Assembly: GCA_003508835.1 (NCBI GenBank)
Contig: PUFA01000012.1
Location: 20,254,001-20,318,000 of the forward strand
Length of the DNA: 64,000 nt
Source: Eonycteris spelaea
Taxonomy: Eukaryota > Chordata > Mammalia > Chiroptera > Pteropodidae
Reading direction: 5' to 3'
In this document: piece after piece, positions 1 to 9,599 of the stretch
Numbering within the stretch: position 1 is the stretch's first letter
Layout: the number at the start of each line of letters is the position of its first letter
Made by a program: the position numbers and the translations under genes
Notes under the pieces: generated by a model
What the model was told of the DNA's origin: nothing
What the model saw: only the letters and a program-made list of their open reading frames with translations
Databases searched by the model: none

Positions 1-158
1 CAGGTCTGTATGGTACTTGAACCCAGGGCTTCTGAATCCTCGTCCAAGTCTCTTCTCTCAGTAACATATCACCTTCTCATCAGACCGGTAGATCTCTATG
101 GAAGGTTTTGGCCTCTCAGTCGTAATGAGAGATGGGGGTTCTTGGTGACTTTGAGCAG

Positions 159-336
159 TTACTGGAAGAACATAAATATAACATGTTTCATATTCACTCT
201 GCTTAGTCTAGGATCTAGAGTATTCCAAATAGCACCAACTCCCAACCTTTTTTCTTCTCCTTCTTGGATTAGTATCTGGAATCTGCCCTTAACAGCTCCA
301 GAGTAAAAAGCCAGTTCTTTGCCCGAAGAATCAGTA
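159..336 (-). CDS. possible internal coding exon, unidentified gene
   Basis: Low-confidence exon candidate. On the minus strand a clean acceptor (pyrimidine-rich stretch ending CCCAATTAG, AG at 338-337) opens directly into a frame that stays open to a stop at 159. The frame reads TDSSGKELAFYSGAVKGRF near its start and then a charged stretch (IQEGEEKRLGVG). The exon would begin with the third base of a codon (phase 2 intron). The 3' end is not settled: the only donors I see are weak, for example AGCAGA|GTGAAT near 198, so the interval is the open frame and not a defined exon. No family was recognised. The plus strand is also open across part of this stretch, which weakens the coding case. It could equally be a chance open frame behind a chance acceptor. 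Confidence 0.22.
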
Positions 337-1600
337 CTAATTGGGAAATAAAACACATCATTTGCTATCACTAAAAGAGAAAAACTCCCACAAATTTATC
401 TGTCATTTTTATTCATTCTTTCATCCTTTATAGTACATTTTTAGGGTCTCAAAGTACCTCTTGATAAAGGTGCTCTTAGAAGCATCTTGTTTTACATATG
501 ATGAAAATGGAGAGAGCACTTCTTGTGACAGAAAACTTCACTTCTTGTTACTGAAAACTGTCACAACAGTCATTATGTCTGGCTTTCAGAGATTTCCTGG
601 AGTTAGGAGAACAATAGACATTTAAAATGGCAATGTCAAGAGAATTCTGGGTTTTATAACGAATACCAAGGGAAATTTTTTCTCTTGAGTTTGTATGAAA
701 AATGTAGGAATATTTGGGAGGCTGGAAATAATGAGGAAATGAACTTTAATGCTTTTAAAAATGGAATGTTCTTTCTAATCTTTGTAAGTTGAAAAAAAAA
801 ATTTATGCCATGGTTCCCATTTTCTTATTACTGAGTTGAAAATGACTAAGGGAAATTTCTCTTCATCTGTCCCTCTCTGCATTTTAAGTAACCGCCCCCC
901 ACCACCAAAAAGACACATTTGTAATTTTCTGTCTTTTTATTTGATTAAATATTTATAGTTCTTAGATCCAGTTTATGGTTTCTTAATTTTTATGTATGTA
1001 CAGGGCTTCTGAGGCTTATGATTCTAATTTAGCAGCATTAGTTATTTCTTTGCTGCCTCTACCTTTAAAATAAAAGGAGTCAAGCATTAAGAAGAGATGT
1101 TTATTTTGGCTTACTTTTTGAGTATTACAAAGTGTGTTTTCATAATTTTTTATCTTGATTTATATAGCTCTAATATAATTTCTTAATTTCTAATAAAATT
1201 TTGTTGTATTTGTCCAACTCATTTCCAACCCATTAAAAGTACAAGCTTTGTAAACCATTTGTGTGAGCTGCTGCTTCCACTTCTGCAGTTTCTTCCTCAC
1301 CACAAGATCTGTGGCTGGGTTTAGGGACTTCTCCACTAGTTACACAGTATATACCTGAATGGTAAAAATAACCTAATGGCTTAATTAAAAAAAAAAAAAC
1401 AACTAATGTGAAAGCAATTGTGAACCATAAATATTTTTTTAAAGTATGAGTTAGACTTTGTTTTAAAATTAATTAATTTTAATAATCTATAATGTGAAAA
1501 TAAGTCTTTCTATATTCTTTAAAGTAACCACTTACGTTTTTGCAAATCTTTGCAGAAATGAGTTAATGTTCTATTCATCTACACACACATACATACATAT
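337..1600. other. unannotated AT-rich unique DNA
   Basis: No repeat family, exon or RNA gene recognised. Several short A or T runs, and a C6 run followed by CACCACC near 894-905. The longest open frames are short and low in complexity. Confidence 0.5.
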
Positions 1601-1616
1601 GCATATGTTCGCATAC

Positions 1617-1645
<29 letters not shown>
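1581..1645. repeat. (CA)n / (TG)n microsatellite
   Basis: A short CA/TA-rich stretch (1581-1612) is followed by about 14 uninterrupted GT dinucleotides (1617-1644). The open frame across it (1494-1766) encodes a Cys-Val run produced by the GT repeat and is not a gene. Confidence 0.9.
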
Positions 1646-1647
<2 letters not shown>

Positions 1648-1659
1648 GAAACATGAGGA

Positions 1660-2110
1660 TTCTATTGTGCAATGTACTTTTCTTAGCAATATATCTTGAG
1701 TATCTACCCATATCAGTACCTACGAGTCTACCTCATTTTACTGGATATTTAGAATTCCATTGTTAACATGCCTTAACTTACCTTCTATTTATTAACATTT
1801 GGGTTGATTTCAGATTTATCCTGTTGTAAACAATGCTGCCTAAACATTCTTAGACATATCTTTTACATTTTTTTGGCACGTATATTGTAGGATACATTTA
1901 AAGCTGGGAATTACTATGGAAAGTGTATGCATTTTTAGTGTCACTAAATAGTATCAAATTGTCCTCCAAAATTACTGCAGCAATTTATACTTCCACCAAC
2001 AGTATATGTTTTGTTTTTCCACACCTTTGTCATCATTGCATAGTTTAGTTTGCATGTATGATAGGTGAAAATAGTATCTTATTTTAATTTGTATTTGTAG
2101 TTACTTCTGT
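1660..2110 (-). mobile_element. L1 3'-UTR fragment, antisense (L1M/L1ME-like)
   Basis: The plus strand reads as the reverse complement of an old L1 3' region: the GGATATTTAGAATTCCATTG, CATTTGGGTTGATTTC, GTAAACAATGCTGC and CTTCCACCAACAGTATAT blocks occur in the usual order. Diverged and non-coding. Assignment is from memory of the consensus. Confidence 0.7.
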
Positions 2111-2123
2111 GTCTATGGTTCTT

Positions 2124-2215
2124 TTCAGTAAATGCTTACTAAGTACTTACTATGTGTCATTATTTACATAGGATCTGAGTATCAACAATTGTCCTTGTTG
2201 AGTCATGGAAGTTAA
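2124..2215 (-). mobile_element. L2 3'-end fragment (minus)
   Basis: Contains the antisense L2 tail pattern ACTAAGTACTTACTATGTG followed by GGATCTGAGTATCAACAATTG. Short and diverged. Confidence 0.45.
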
Positions 2216-3045
2216 TAAGAAGCCTCTTTTTAGAAGAAATCTAAAGGTTATAAGGATAAATAAATGGGTCTTTTCCTTCCTGCTGGCGGAAGGAGGTTAC
2301 CTCATAAAGGATGGACAGTGTCCATGAGGGTCAACTTTAGATTCTATTCATGACCTAAATTGGCAACTCTCCCCTTCTGTAGTGACCTTACATTCCTTGT
2401 GAAAGGCAGTATGTTTTGTTTTCCCCCTGTACCTGGCTGGATTGTCTGGTCAGTTGTTTTAAGTAGCTAGCATTCCCTATTTGGTCTCAGTTCTGAAAGG
2501 GCACAGGGCAAGCATGGATCCTATCAGAGTAGCACAAGTGCTGGAGAAACTTAGTTTGTTCACTGGTCATACTCCCCTAGTTCTATGGATTTTCAGAAAA
2601 AAAAAAGTGTTTCATTTTAGGGCACTTAAATTATAGACATTTCAAGTATTTCTTTAGAATTATTGAAGGGAAAATGTGGTTAGTAAAATCAGTCATTTGG
2701 GACCATGTTGGTTCTTGATACCAAAATTACCTAAATGAGTAAAGCACAATCTATAAGTTAAAATCTCTGCTGGCTAGCCTGTTAAATAAATCAATATGTC
2801 AATAGGAGGGTCCTAAATACACGGCATAATGAATAAACCTGGTTTTCTGAATGGAGGCAAATAAAGCGATAATTTGACTCTTCTTATAGGTGAAGATGAG
2901 CGGAATCTGAAGGTTCTCTACGAATTGAAATTTTCTTGGAGTTAGCCCAGAGTGAGCCCCTTACATAAGCTGTCTACTCTTGGGCCATTGTCTTGAGCCC
3001 AAGGGCATTTTTTTATCTTCATGCAAGGGTAGGCCCCATTTTGCC
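2216..3045. other. unannotated unique DNA
   Basis: No recognised repeat or exon. Holds a run of A (2598-2607) and ordinary AT-rich sequence. Confidence 0.45.
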
Positions 3046-3049
3046 CAGT

Positions 3050-3375
3050 AGCTGTGCGTGCTGCAGGCCAGTGCCCAGGGAGGCTGACTTGGCAGCTGCC
3101 CTTTCCACAGCCAGCCAACCCCTGACTGTGTTTTAAAGATAAAGAGAAAAAAGCTAAGCCCCTTTAGAGGGGCTGGAACAGGTTAGTAGTTGCTAGGCAA
3201 GTAAAGCAATTCAGTGTCTTTGCCAAACGTCTGCCATGCAAATGGGAACTTTCAGGGAAGGAGAGTGAGATGGTGGTGCATGTTGGTTGCCATAGGAATG
3301 TTTCCCTGATTGGAACAAGACCATAGAGTGGAGAGAGCAAGACAGACGCATCTGTGGTTATTTCTGCTTGGCAAT
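3050..3375. promoter_or_regulatory. candidate enhancer or promoter with RFX-like sites and an octamer
   Basis: Non-repetitive block, less AT-rich than its surroundings. It holds GTTGCTAGGCAAG (3189-3201), a near-perfect X-box of the RFX type (two GTTGC/GGCAA half-sites), GTTGCCATAGGAAT (3286-3299), an X-box with one intact half, an octamer ATGCAAAT (3236-3243, POU-factor site), and TTTGCCAAACGTCTGCCA (3219-3236), which resembles paired NFI half-sites. The sites lie within 111 bases. It sits just upstream of a strong splice donor at 3406, so it could be a promoter for the plus strand or a distal enhancer. Motif matches are by eye; conservation was not checked. Confidence 0.3.
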
Positions 3376-3405
3376 GGGAGCCCAGAATGGGCGGTGGAGC
3401 AGAGG
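3376..3405 (+). CDS. possible first coding exon (10 codons) ending at a strong donor
   Basis: An ATG at 3376 opens a short frame (MGAQNGRWSR) that ends at GCAGAG|GTAAGT, a near-consensus donor with GT at 3406-3407. The frame leaves one base in the last codon (phase 1), which matches the phase needed by the exon candidate at 6082-6151; a phase match happens by chance one time in three. The RFX-like/octamer block directly upstream is what makes this worth recording. No homology recognised, no 5' end visible, and a 10-codon frame is weak evidence by itself. Confidence 0.15.
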
Positions 3406-3410
3406 TAAGT

Positions 3411-4830
3411 CATGGGGAGGAAGGAGCAAAACCCAGAGTTCTCTAGGTGTCAGGGATGGGAAGGGTTTAAGGACAGCACATCCTCAGAAGGGAGGAAGGG
3501 GCTCAACAGATGAGACTCTCAGTACCCTTGAAGCTAATGGCTTATGAAGCTAAAAATGAGAAGAAAGAATAGATTAACTCAGGAAAATTACTTGATGAAC
3601 TCTTAGGCTATTCTGAATACCCAAGATTTGTTGGAGAAATTAATCCAGAATTGAGTTGGGAGGAATTCCAGTTAGACACTGGAGTAAATCTAGCTTTAAA
3701 TTAGATGGAGATTTAAAATAGTGAAATTCAATGGGAAAATAATACTTAATTTGAAGGTAGGTATTATTTATGTAAATATTACACTAAATTATGTCTTTAT
3801 TTTAATTCATAAGACAAAGATAGTGATTAAGGATTTATTAATGAATTAGGCTGCTGTATTTATTGAGTTCTGTTTTTTATAGGGGGAAAAACACAACCAA
3901 ATTGTGTGCTACCAGTATTAAACCTTGAAGAGATCCTCAGAGATGGGCTTATTGCCTCATTAATAAGCACCTTATGCATTTGGGTAGATTCCAGAGTGAA
4001 AGCTCAGGGCCCAAGCAGAAATAAGCAGCTTTTAGCAAATGTTAAATTTTGAATGTGCTCTTTAACTTCTCTATGATTGATCGATTATCCAGCTCTTAAA
4101 ATGGAGAGAGGGTGGTGCCTCTCTGGAATTGTGTGAGCATGGATGTTGCTCTTATTGAATATAATTTCTGGGGATGGTGTAAGATCCCAAACTGTTTCTG
4201 ATGATAATGACAGACTTAGTTTATCCTCCGGTAGTGATTTAGGTTAACAGGTTTCTAATTTTCAGGTTACAATCTTAGGAACTTTCTTTAACTGATAAAG
4301 TTTTACTTGTACATATGAAGTATATATAACTTCATCATTTGCCATATATTTGATTCATGTTCAGAGGATATTTAAAATAGTTTTTTCTTTAGAATATATA
4401 TATGGAATATATATAATTGTTTCATGTTATATGGTTTCTTTTTTGGGTCATGTAAGAAAAGAGTGACAGAACATGATATTTATTCTCAAATTTTTGGATT
4501 CTAGAGATGTGTGAATACAAAGGATGCTGTGGGACCTAGATTAGGGGTCACTGTGCTGTTTCAGGGCTCACTCCCTTGGTCAGTTTCTTTGGCTTAGAAC
4601 TCAGTGTCAGTTTCACTTTAGAGCTGATGCTGGTTGATTGACACAAACTAATCTGAGACAACTTGTAAACCAAATGCCAAATTTTAATTAATTGGAGAGT
4701 GTAATTAAAAAGGCTATATTTGGATTCTTCAAATGGTATAAGCTTTCTCTAGTTTGATTTTGACAAAGAAGCCAAAATATATATTGGCTATAATGTTCTA
4801 GAAATGACTTTCTTATCTAGACCTCTAGAA
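3411..4830. other. unannotated AT-rich unique DNA
   Basis: No repeat family or exon recognised. Contains small TA-rich patches (4317-4420). Confidence 0.45.
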
Positions 4831-4837
4831 TCTAGAG

Positions 4838-5311
4838 CAGTGCTGTCCAATGAAAGTGTTATGTGAACCTCAAATATGAGCCTTAAGTGTAATTTTAAAT
4901 TTTCTAGTAGCCACTTTAAAAAGTAAAACGTAATAGGTGAAATTAATTGTAATATGTTTAACGCAATATATCCAAAAGTTGCCACTTTAATAGTAATTAG
5001 TTATTGAGATTTTGCATTCTTTTTCATAGTAAAACTTGAAATATAGTGTACATTTCACACTTACAGCATATCTCAATTTGGACACTAAATTTTCACACAC
5101 TAAAGCACATCTGTAAAATTTACAGTTGAAATAGTAAATTTATATACCCAAGTTGTTCCAAGTGTGCATTTCAAATTTTCAAAACCTGAATCAGTGTCTA
5201 TGTGTAAAATTTAAAATAAAGTAAAATTAAGTTCCTCAGTCACACTAGCCACATTTCAAGCACCGAGTAACCATATATGGCTAGTAGTGGCCACCATATT
5301 GGACAGCATAG
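4838..5311 (+). mobile_element. hAT-type non-autonomous DNA transposon (MITE)
   Basis: Begins CAGTGCTGTCCAAT and ends ATTGGACAGCATAG, imperfect terminal inverted repeats of about 14 bp. Next to the 3' end is the characteristic CTAGCCACATTTCAAGCACC and GGCTAGTAGTGGCCACC; next to the 5' end is TTTTCTAGTAGCCAC. About 474 bp, no transposase. A second, shorter copy of the same terminal type is at 53707-53891. I do not assign a subfamily name. Confidence 0.75.
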
Positions 5312-5319
5312 AGAAGCCT

Positions 5320-6070
5320 GCCTTTCTCTAGCTTCTTCACTTCCACATTCCCAGATTGCAGGACCTGTCTGAACAGTCTAATGGAGAGAGAATCTCACTT
5401 TATGAGCATGGAACTACAAAGAGTTTACACTGAAAAGGAAATTTCCATTTATATTAATTAGAACTTGCCTAGCAAGAAATTATCAGTCTGGTTGACCATA
5501 TTATCTCCACCCTTGCTCCCAAACCCACCCTTCATTGTCTTTCTGATAGATAAGAACTGCCAACACTGACAGTTTGCCTCCCTCAGGCTCCTCTGGTTCT
5601 GTACTCCATGCAGGCTGATTTCCATTACATCAGTGCATTTCCTGGCAATAGTCCCCTTTATCTTTCTCATTGTTTCATTTTCCACATTTCTCATTTGTTT
5701 TACTTTAGTGAAGGATTCAAATGTTCAAATTCTAGTTTAGTTCTTAATTAAGGTCATCTATATCAAGGTCACTGTGGTTGATTTAATTTGAATAATAAAA
5801 TTTTCCTCCTTTGTCCCATGCTCCAGATTTCTAGAGTTGGTTGAGACAGGAAACTTCACTCTCCTCTTTACCCAGGAAGTATCTTTTTTTTTGGATGAAT
5901 CAGTTTTTCAGTGTAGTCACTTGTGATCAGAACTTTAACCTTAGAGAAACTCTCTTTCCCCTAGAGGGGAAGAATTAAATATTTTGGTAGGCACATGCCC
6001 ACATAGGTAATGAGTTAGGAGGTAAAGTCTCCCCTTAGCCTTACCAGAATATTTTGCCCTGCATCTTGCT
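5320..6070. other. unannotated DNA
   Basis: No recognised repeat. Open frames on the minus strand at 5458-5694 (78 aa) and 5941-6132 (63 aa) have no recognisable domain and no supporting splice structure; treated as chance frames. Confidence 0.4.
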
Positions 6071-6081
6071 TGGTTCTGCAG

Positions 6082-6151
6082 CTTGTTTGACACAAAATAT
6101 AATAATGACTTCACCAGGAAGTTATAGAACACAGAAGTTCATCAATTCCAG
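6082..6151 (+). CDS. possible 70-bp internal exon, unidentified
   Basis: A strong acceptor (pyrimidine-rich TCTTGCTTGGTTCTGCAG, AG at 6080-6081) and a perfect-consensus donor (CCAG|GTGAGT, GT at 6152-6153) bracket 70 bases. One of three frames is open; it begins with two bases of a codon (phase 1 intron) and ends with two bases (phase 2), giving CLTQNIIMTSPGSYRTQKFI then NS. The incoming phase fits the donor at 3406. The protein resembles nothing I recognise, and the opposite strand is also open. A chance pairing of good sites is quite possible in 64 kb. Confidence 0.2.
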
Positions 6152-6239
6152 GTGAGTACCTGCCACTTTCAAGGGACATCACTGATGACAGTGTTGAAAT
6201 TCACCCTCCATGTTCTGGAACATGTGATTTTAAATAGGG

Positions 6240-6410
6240 CTTTGTGGAGTGAGTATCAGTGACAGCTAGAAAACCTTGGTTGCTAATCTGTCTGTCAGCT
6301 GTGAGGGATGTGACATCAGGAAAGCCATTGAATTGCTCTGGGCCTTGTTTCTTACCTGTCAAGTGAGAGTGCTACAGCAGGTGGTCTTGAGACCCCTCTG
6401 AGCCAGTCAC
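6240..6410 (+). mobile_element. MIR SINE fragment (plus)
   Basis: Shows the MIR core/tail order: GTGACAGCTAGAAAACCTTG, then ATGTGACATCAGGAAAGCCA, then a diverged TTTCTTACCTGTCAAGTGAG (from the consensus CATCTGTAAAATG). Confidence 0.6.
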
Positions 6411-6424
6411 ATGTTTTGATTGTC

Positions 6425-6540
6425 TAATCTGATCTCATAGCTTCTCAGATGAAGAATCAAAGGCCTGGAAAGTCACTTCCTGAGATTACAGAGCAAGTAG
6501 GAAGCAGTTCTCTGGTTCTCAGTTTTGTGCTTGTCCACCC
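6425..6540 (-). mobile_element. MIR SINE fragment (minus)
   Basis: Antisense MIR pattern: CAGATGAAGAATCAAAGGCC, AAGTCACTTCCTGAGATTAC, AGCAAGTAGGAAGCAG. Confidence 0.5.
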
Positions 6541-7145
6541 CAAGGAGCTTCATCATGCATTTAGAGAGCTTGAACTAAATGAAGATATCCAGAAGGATGG
6601 CTGGTTCTCTTTTTTCCCATAACATCATTTTGTCTGCTTATATTTTGAAGTCACTGGCCAAAACCTCTAAAACCCCTTGATTACATGTGTTTTGCCTCCT
6701 TCATATAAGTGGTCAGTAATTCAGCTTATACATCTTTATGGCACAAAGTATCCCAATGACTTCTAAATGAAAATAAAAAAAATGTAATATATATAGCAAT
6801 TTTTTCTGCTGAATAATATATATTGTGGGATATGTCTGAACAGTCTAACATAACATGTTAACAAAGGAAAAGCAGTAACTGGAATGTAGAGTTAAATTTG
6901 TTCAGATGTTTACCAATTAAACAACAACTACAACAAAGCAAAGCAGAATAGCATCCCAGTGGGCTCTTGTTGAAATTCTCAGTGTAGGTTGGAGATCTGT
7001 TTCCAAGTGTTAGAGCAGCACTCTGAACATGGCTTTCTCTGAAGAGCTTCTTCTAGCTCTAGGCAAACCCAGGGGCCTCCATAATCCTTTAGCCTATCAT
7101 TCATTTAAAAAAAAATAAAAATGATAAGTGCCAAGCAAAGGAAAC
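6541..7145. other. unannotated AT-rich DNA
   Basis: Nothing recognised. Includes A-rich and TA-rich patches near 6768-6835 and an A8 run near 7107. Confidence 0.45.
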
Positions 7146-7149
7146 TTAT

Positions 7150-7345
7150 TGATTGCCCTTAAATACCAGGCATGCTAAGTATTTTTCATATATATGTATA
7201 TATATTCTATAACTATCCTGCAAGGTAGTTATTATTTCCATCTTACAGATCAATAAACGAGCTCAGCAAAGTTTTATAGCTTGCCTAGAGTCACATAGTA
7301 AGTAAGCAGGGATTTTATTTGGCTCTAAAAGCTGATTACTTTCCA
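7150..7345 (-). mobile_element. MIR SINE (minus)
   Basis: Antisense MIR: CATGCTAAGTATTTTTCAT, TATCCTGCAAGGTAGTTATT, CATCTTACAGATCAATAAAC, GCCTAGAGTCACATAGTAAG. A TA-rich patch interrupts it near 7190-7206. Confidence 0.7.
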
Positions 7346-7650
7346 CTAACATCCAGTAGTGGATGGTGATATGTAGACATTTGGTTCCACTGAATTTGAG
7401 GAGGAACCCAATATCATGCTATTGACACCAACAATACGTAACCCCAAAAGGAAAGAAGGCATGTAATGGAGAAATTTTCATTTGTACGCAGAGGTTGTTA
7501 CCCTGTATCTCAGAGATCCTTTGATGATATTAAAATATATATAGGGTTTTTTTGTTTGTTTGTTTTTGCAAATAATTGTTGTATAAATATACCTACTAGT
7601 TAGCATCATTGATCAGTGGCAAAAAGTGTAATGAATCCTAAATCAGATTT
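7346..7650. other. unannotated DNA
   Basis: No feature recognised. Contains a small (TTTG)n patch at about 7546-7567. Confidence 0.4.
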
Positions 7651-7654
7651 AACT

Positions 7655-8215
7655 TTTATTAGGTAGCTAGTCAGGCATGAGTGACAGGGGAACAGAGGAA
7701 TAGAGGCCCAGCCTAGAGGCCCCAAAGAACACCCTATTGGTAGGTAGAGAATCCCTCTTGCTTCCCCAGAGACAAAGGACAGGAGGGCCATAATCTTAGC
7801 TGGTTTAATCTATACAGAAAGGTACTACACTAATCTACCCACAATCTAATGCTCATTATAACTGTCATCATAATACCATGTTTATGCCTGGAAGTTCATG
7901 AATAACAGGCTGAATTCTGGATAAGTGCATGTGCACTAGGCAAAGTGTTATACAGCAGCCAAGTGTCAAACAAAATGACCTCACTTGCTAGTCACCTAAG
8001 AATGCCTTTGGAACCACCTATCACGGCCCAAATATAATTCAGACATTCCCACTTCTGGGTTGTTGTTACAGCTCTCTTTGCTAAAACCACTTTCCTCCTT
8101 GGAGCGTGCTTTGTCTTTCTAAAATATGCCTTTAATAAATCTTTTCACATCTCACTGATGTGATTCTTCACTGAGTCAATGAGGAAGAACCAAGGAAAAA
8201 TGCTAACTACACTTT
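7655..8215 (+). mobile_element. ancient solo LTR, ERVL-type (LTR16/MLT2-like)
   Basis: Non-coding LTR-like unit. It has the order GTCAGGCATGAGTGACAGGG, ATAATCTTAGCTGGTTTAAT, CATGTTTATGCCTGGAAG, TTCTGGGTTGTTGTTAC, then a polyadenylation signal AATAAA at 8134-8139 followed by a T-rich segment, as in a U3-R-U5 arrangement. No internal retroviral genes flank it, so it is read as a solo LTR of an old endogenous element. Family name is from memory and uncertain. Confidence 0.5.
8134..8139 (+). promoter_or_regulatory. polyadenylation signal AATAAA of the LTR
   Basis: AATAAA inside the LTR-like unit, about 75 bp before its apparent end, where an LTR R region would carry it. Confidence 0.4.
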
Positions 8216-8407
8216 TGCACCATTGTTCTACCCCCTGGCTTTGAGCAACACTGAAGTTTAAATTGCCCCCAATAGGGACACTTTCAGGAGTGGTGATTGC
8301 TGCTGCTTGAGTGAAATACCTCATCTTCGTTTTTAATTTTTAATTAATTTTTAAAATTCTCTTAATTGAGGTACACGAGAGAATGACATTTGCATTTAAT
8401 GTCCTTC

Positions 8408-8963
8408 TCATAGGACAACTGTTCCAGTTATCAAACGCTGCACAACAAACCCTAGTGTCTTACAGCAACAACCACATTCATTGCGCTCACAAATCTGCAG
8501 TTTGGGCTGGGCTCAGTGGTGACAGTTCATCTCAGTTCCACTTAGCATCAGCTAGGTTGGCCTGCAGGCCGGGGGCTGTAATCATCTGGAGCTTGCTCAT
8601 TCACATGTCTGGAGCCTAGGCTGGGAGGACTAAACAGCTGGGCTCCTCTGTCATCTCTTTCTTTGTGGTCTCTACTGCATGACAGCTTCAGAGTAGCAGA
8701 CTTTTGTGCCAACTCAGTGCTCTGAAAGTGTATGGCCCAGGAGAGAAAATCAGGCTGGAAACTTATCTTTTATGACCCACCTGAGGAAATCACACATCAT
8801 TCCTACACTGCATTCTGTCTATTGAAGCAATTACAAAGGCCCCTCAGGTTCAGTGGGGTGGAAATAGATTCCATCTCTAGATAGGGAAGTGGAAAGTTTC
8901 TGGAAGAGCATGTGGGACTGGATATACTGCAGTGGACATTTTTGGAAAATACAGTCTGCTACA
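8408..8963 (-). mobile_element. MLT1-type MaLR solo LTR (minus)
   Basis: Read on the plus strand it is the reverse complement of an MLT1 LTR: GTTATCAAACGCTGCACAAC, CTTACAGCAACAACCAC, GGGCTGGGCTCAGTGGTGAC, CTTTTATGACCCACCTGAGG, ending AGTCTGCTACA. About 555 bp, close to full length. The open frame at 8383-8619 lies inside it and is not a gene. No internal region is attached. Confidence 0.75.
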
Positions 8964-9595
8964 CAGATAAGCCAAGCTACGAGTTATATGCCAATGCTCA
9001 AGCCAGCTATATGTTTGGGCATTTCTCTTCCACCCAAGGGAGCATATTGGCATGCAAATGAAATATAATTCATTTCCTTATAATTTAACCCACCGTAACC
9101 CACTCTTCAAAAAGTAAATCATCTGCAAATTTTTGGCACTCTACCATTAGAAACAAATTACTTATAAAACACTAGCAGATTAGGCTACTTAGGGAGATAG
9201 TTGAAACTCACCCTAAATTTTCCATCATTGTTGAACTGATGCCTTTTTAATGTTCTTGAATTGTCATCTTATTGCTGCTTTTCTACCTTATATACAGAGG
9301 TAAACAGCTAAATATTTATGTAAACAACTATGCATAGAAACCTTTCCATTTGGAACTAAAAAGTAAAGATAATTGCTCTTAAAATTGAATGTTTCCTGAA
9401 GGGGAGTTCCAACATTTTATAGCAGCTGCTGCCTCCTCTTTTGGAGATGAAATTATTATTCAAGATATATTTCTCAAAGTTTACAAAATTAGTGTTTTCT
9501 CTCAAGCTCTCCTTGTAAAATGTGGGTGGGAATCCTGTGGCGCGGCACACAACAAACTTAGGTACCTTTTTTAAAAACTAAAATATTTCATCCAT
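8964..9595. other. unannotated AT-rich DNA
   Basis: No recognised repeat. Overlapping open frames on both strands at 9356-9574 are about 60 aa and show no domain. Confidence 0.45.
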
Positions 9596-9599
9596 ATAG

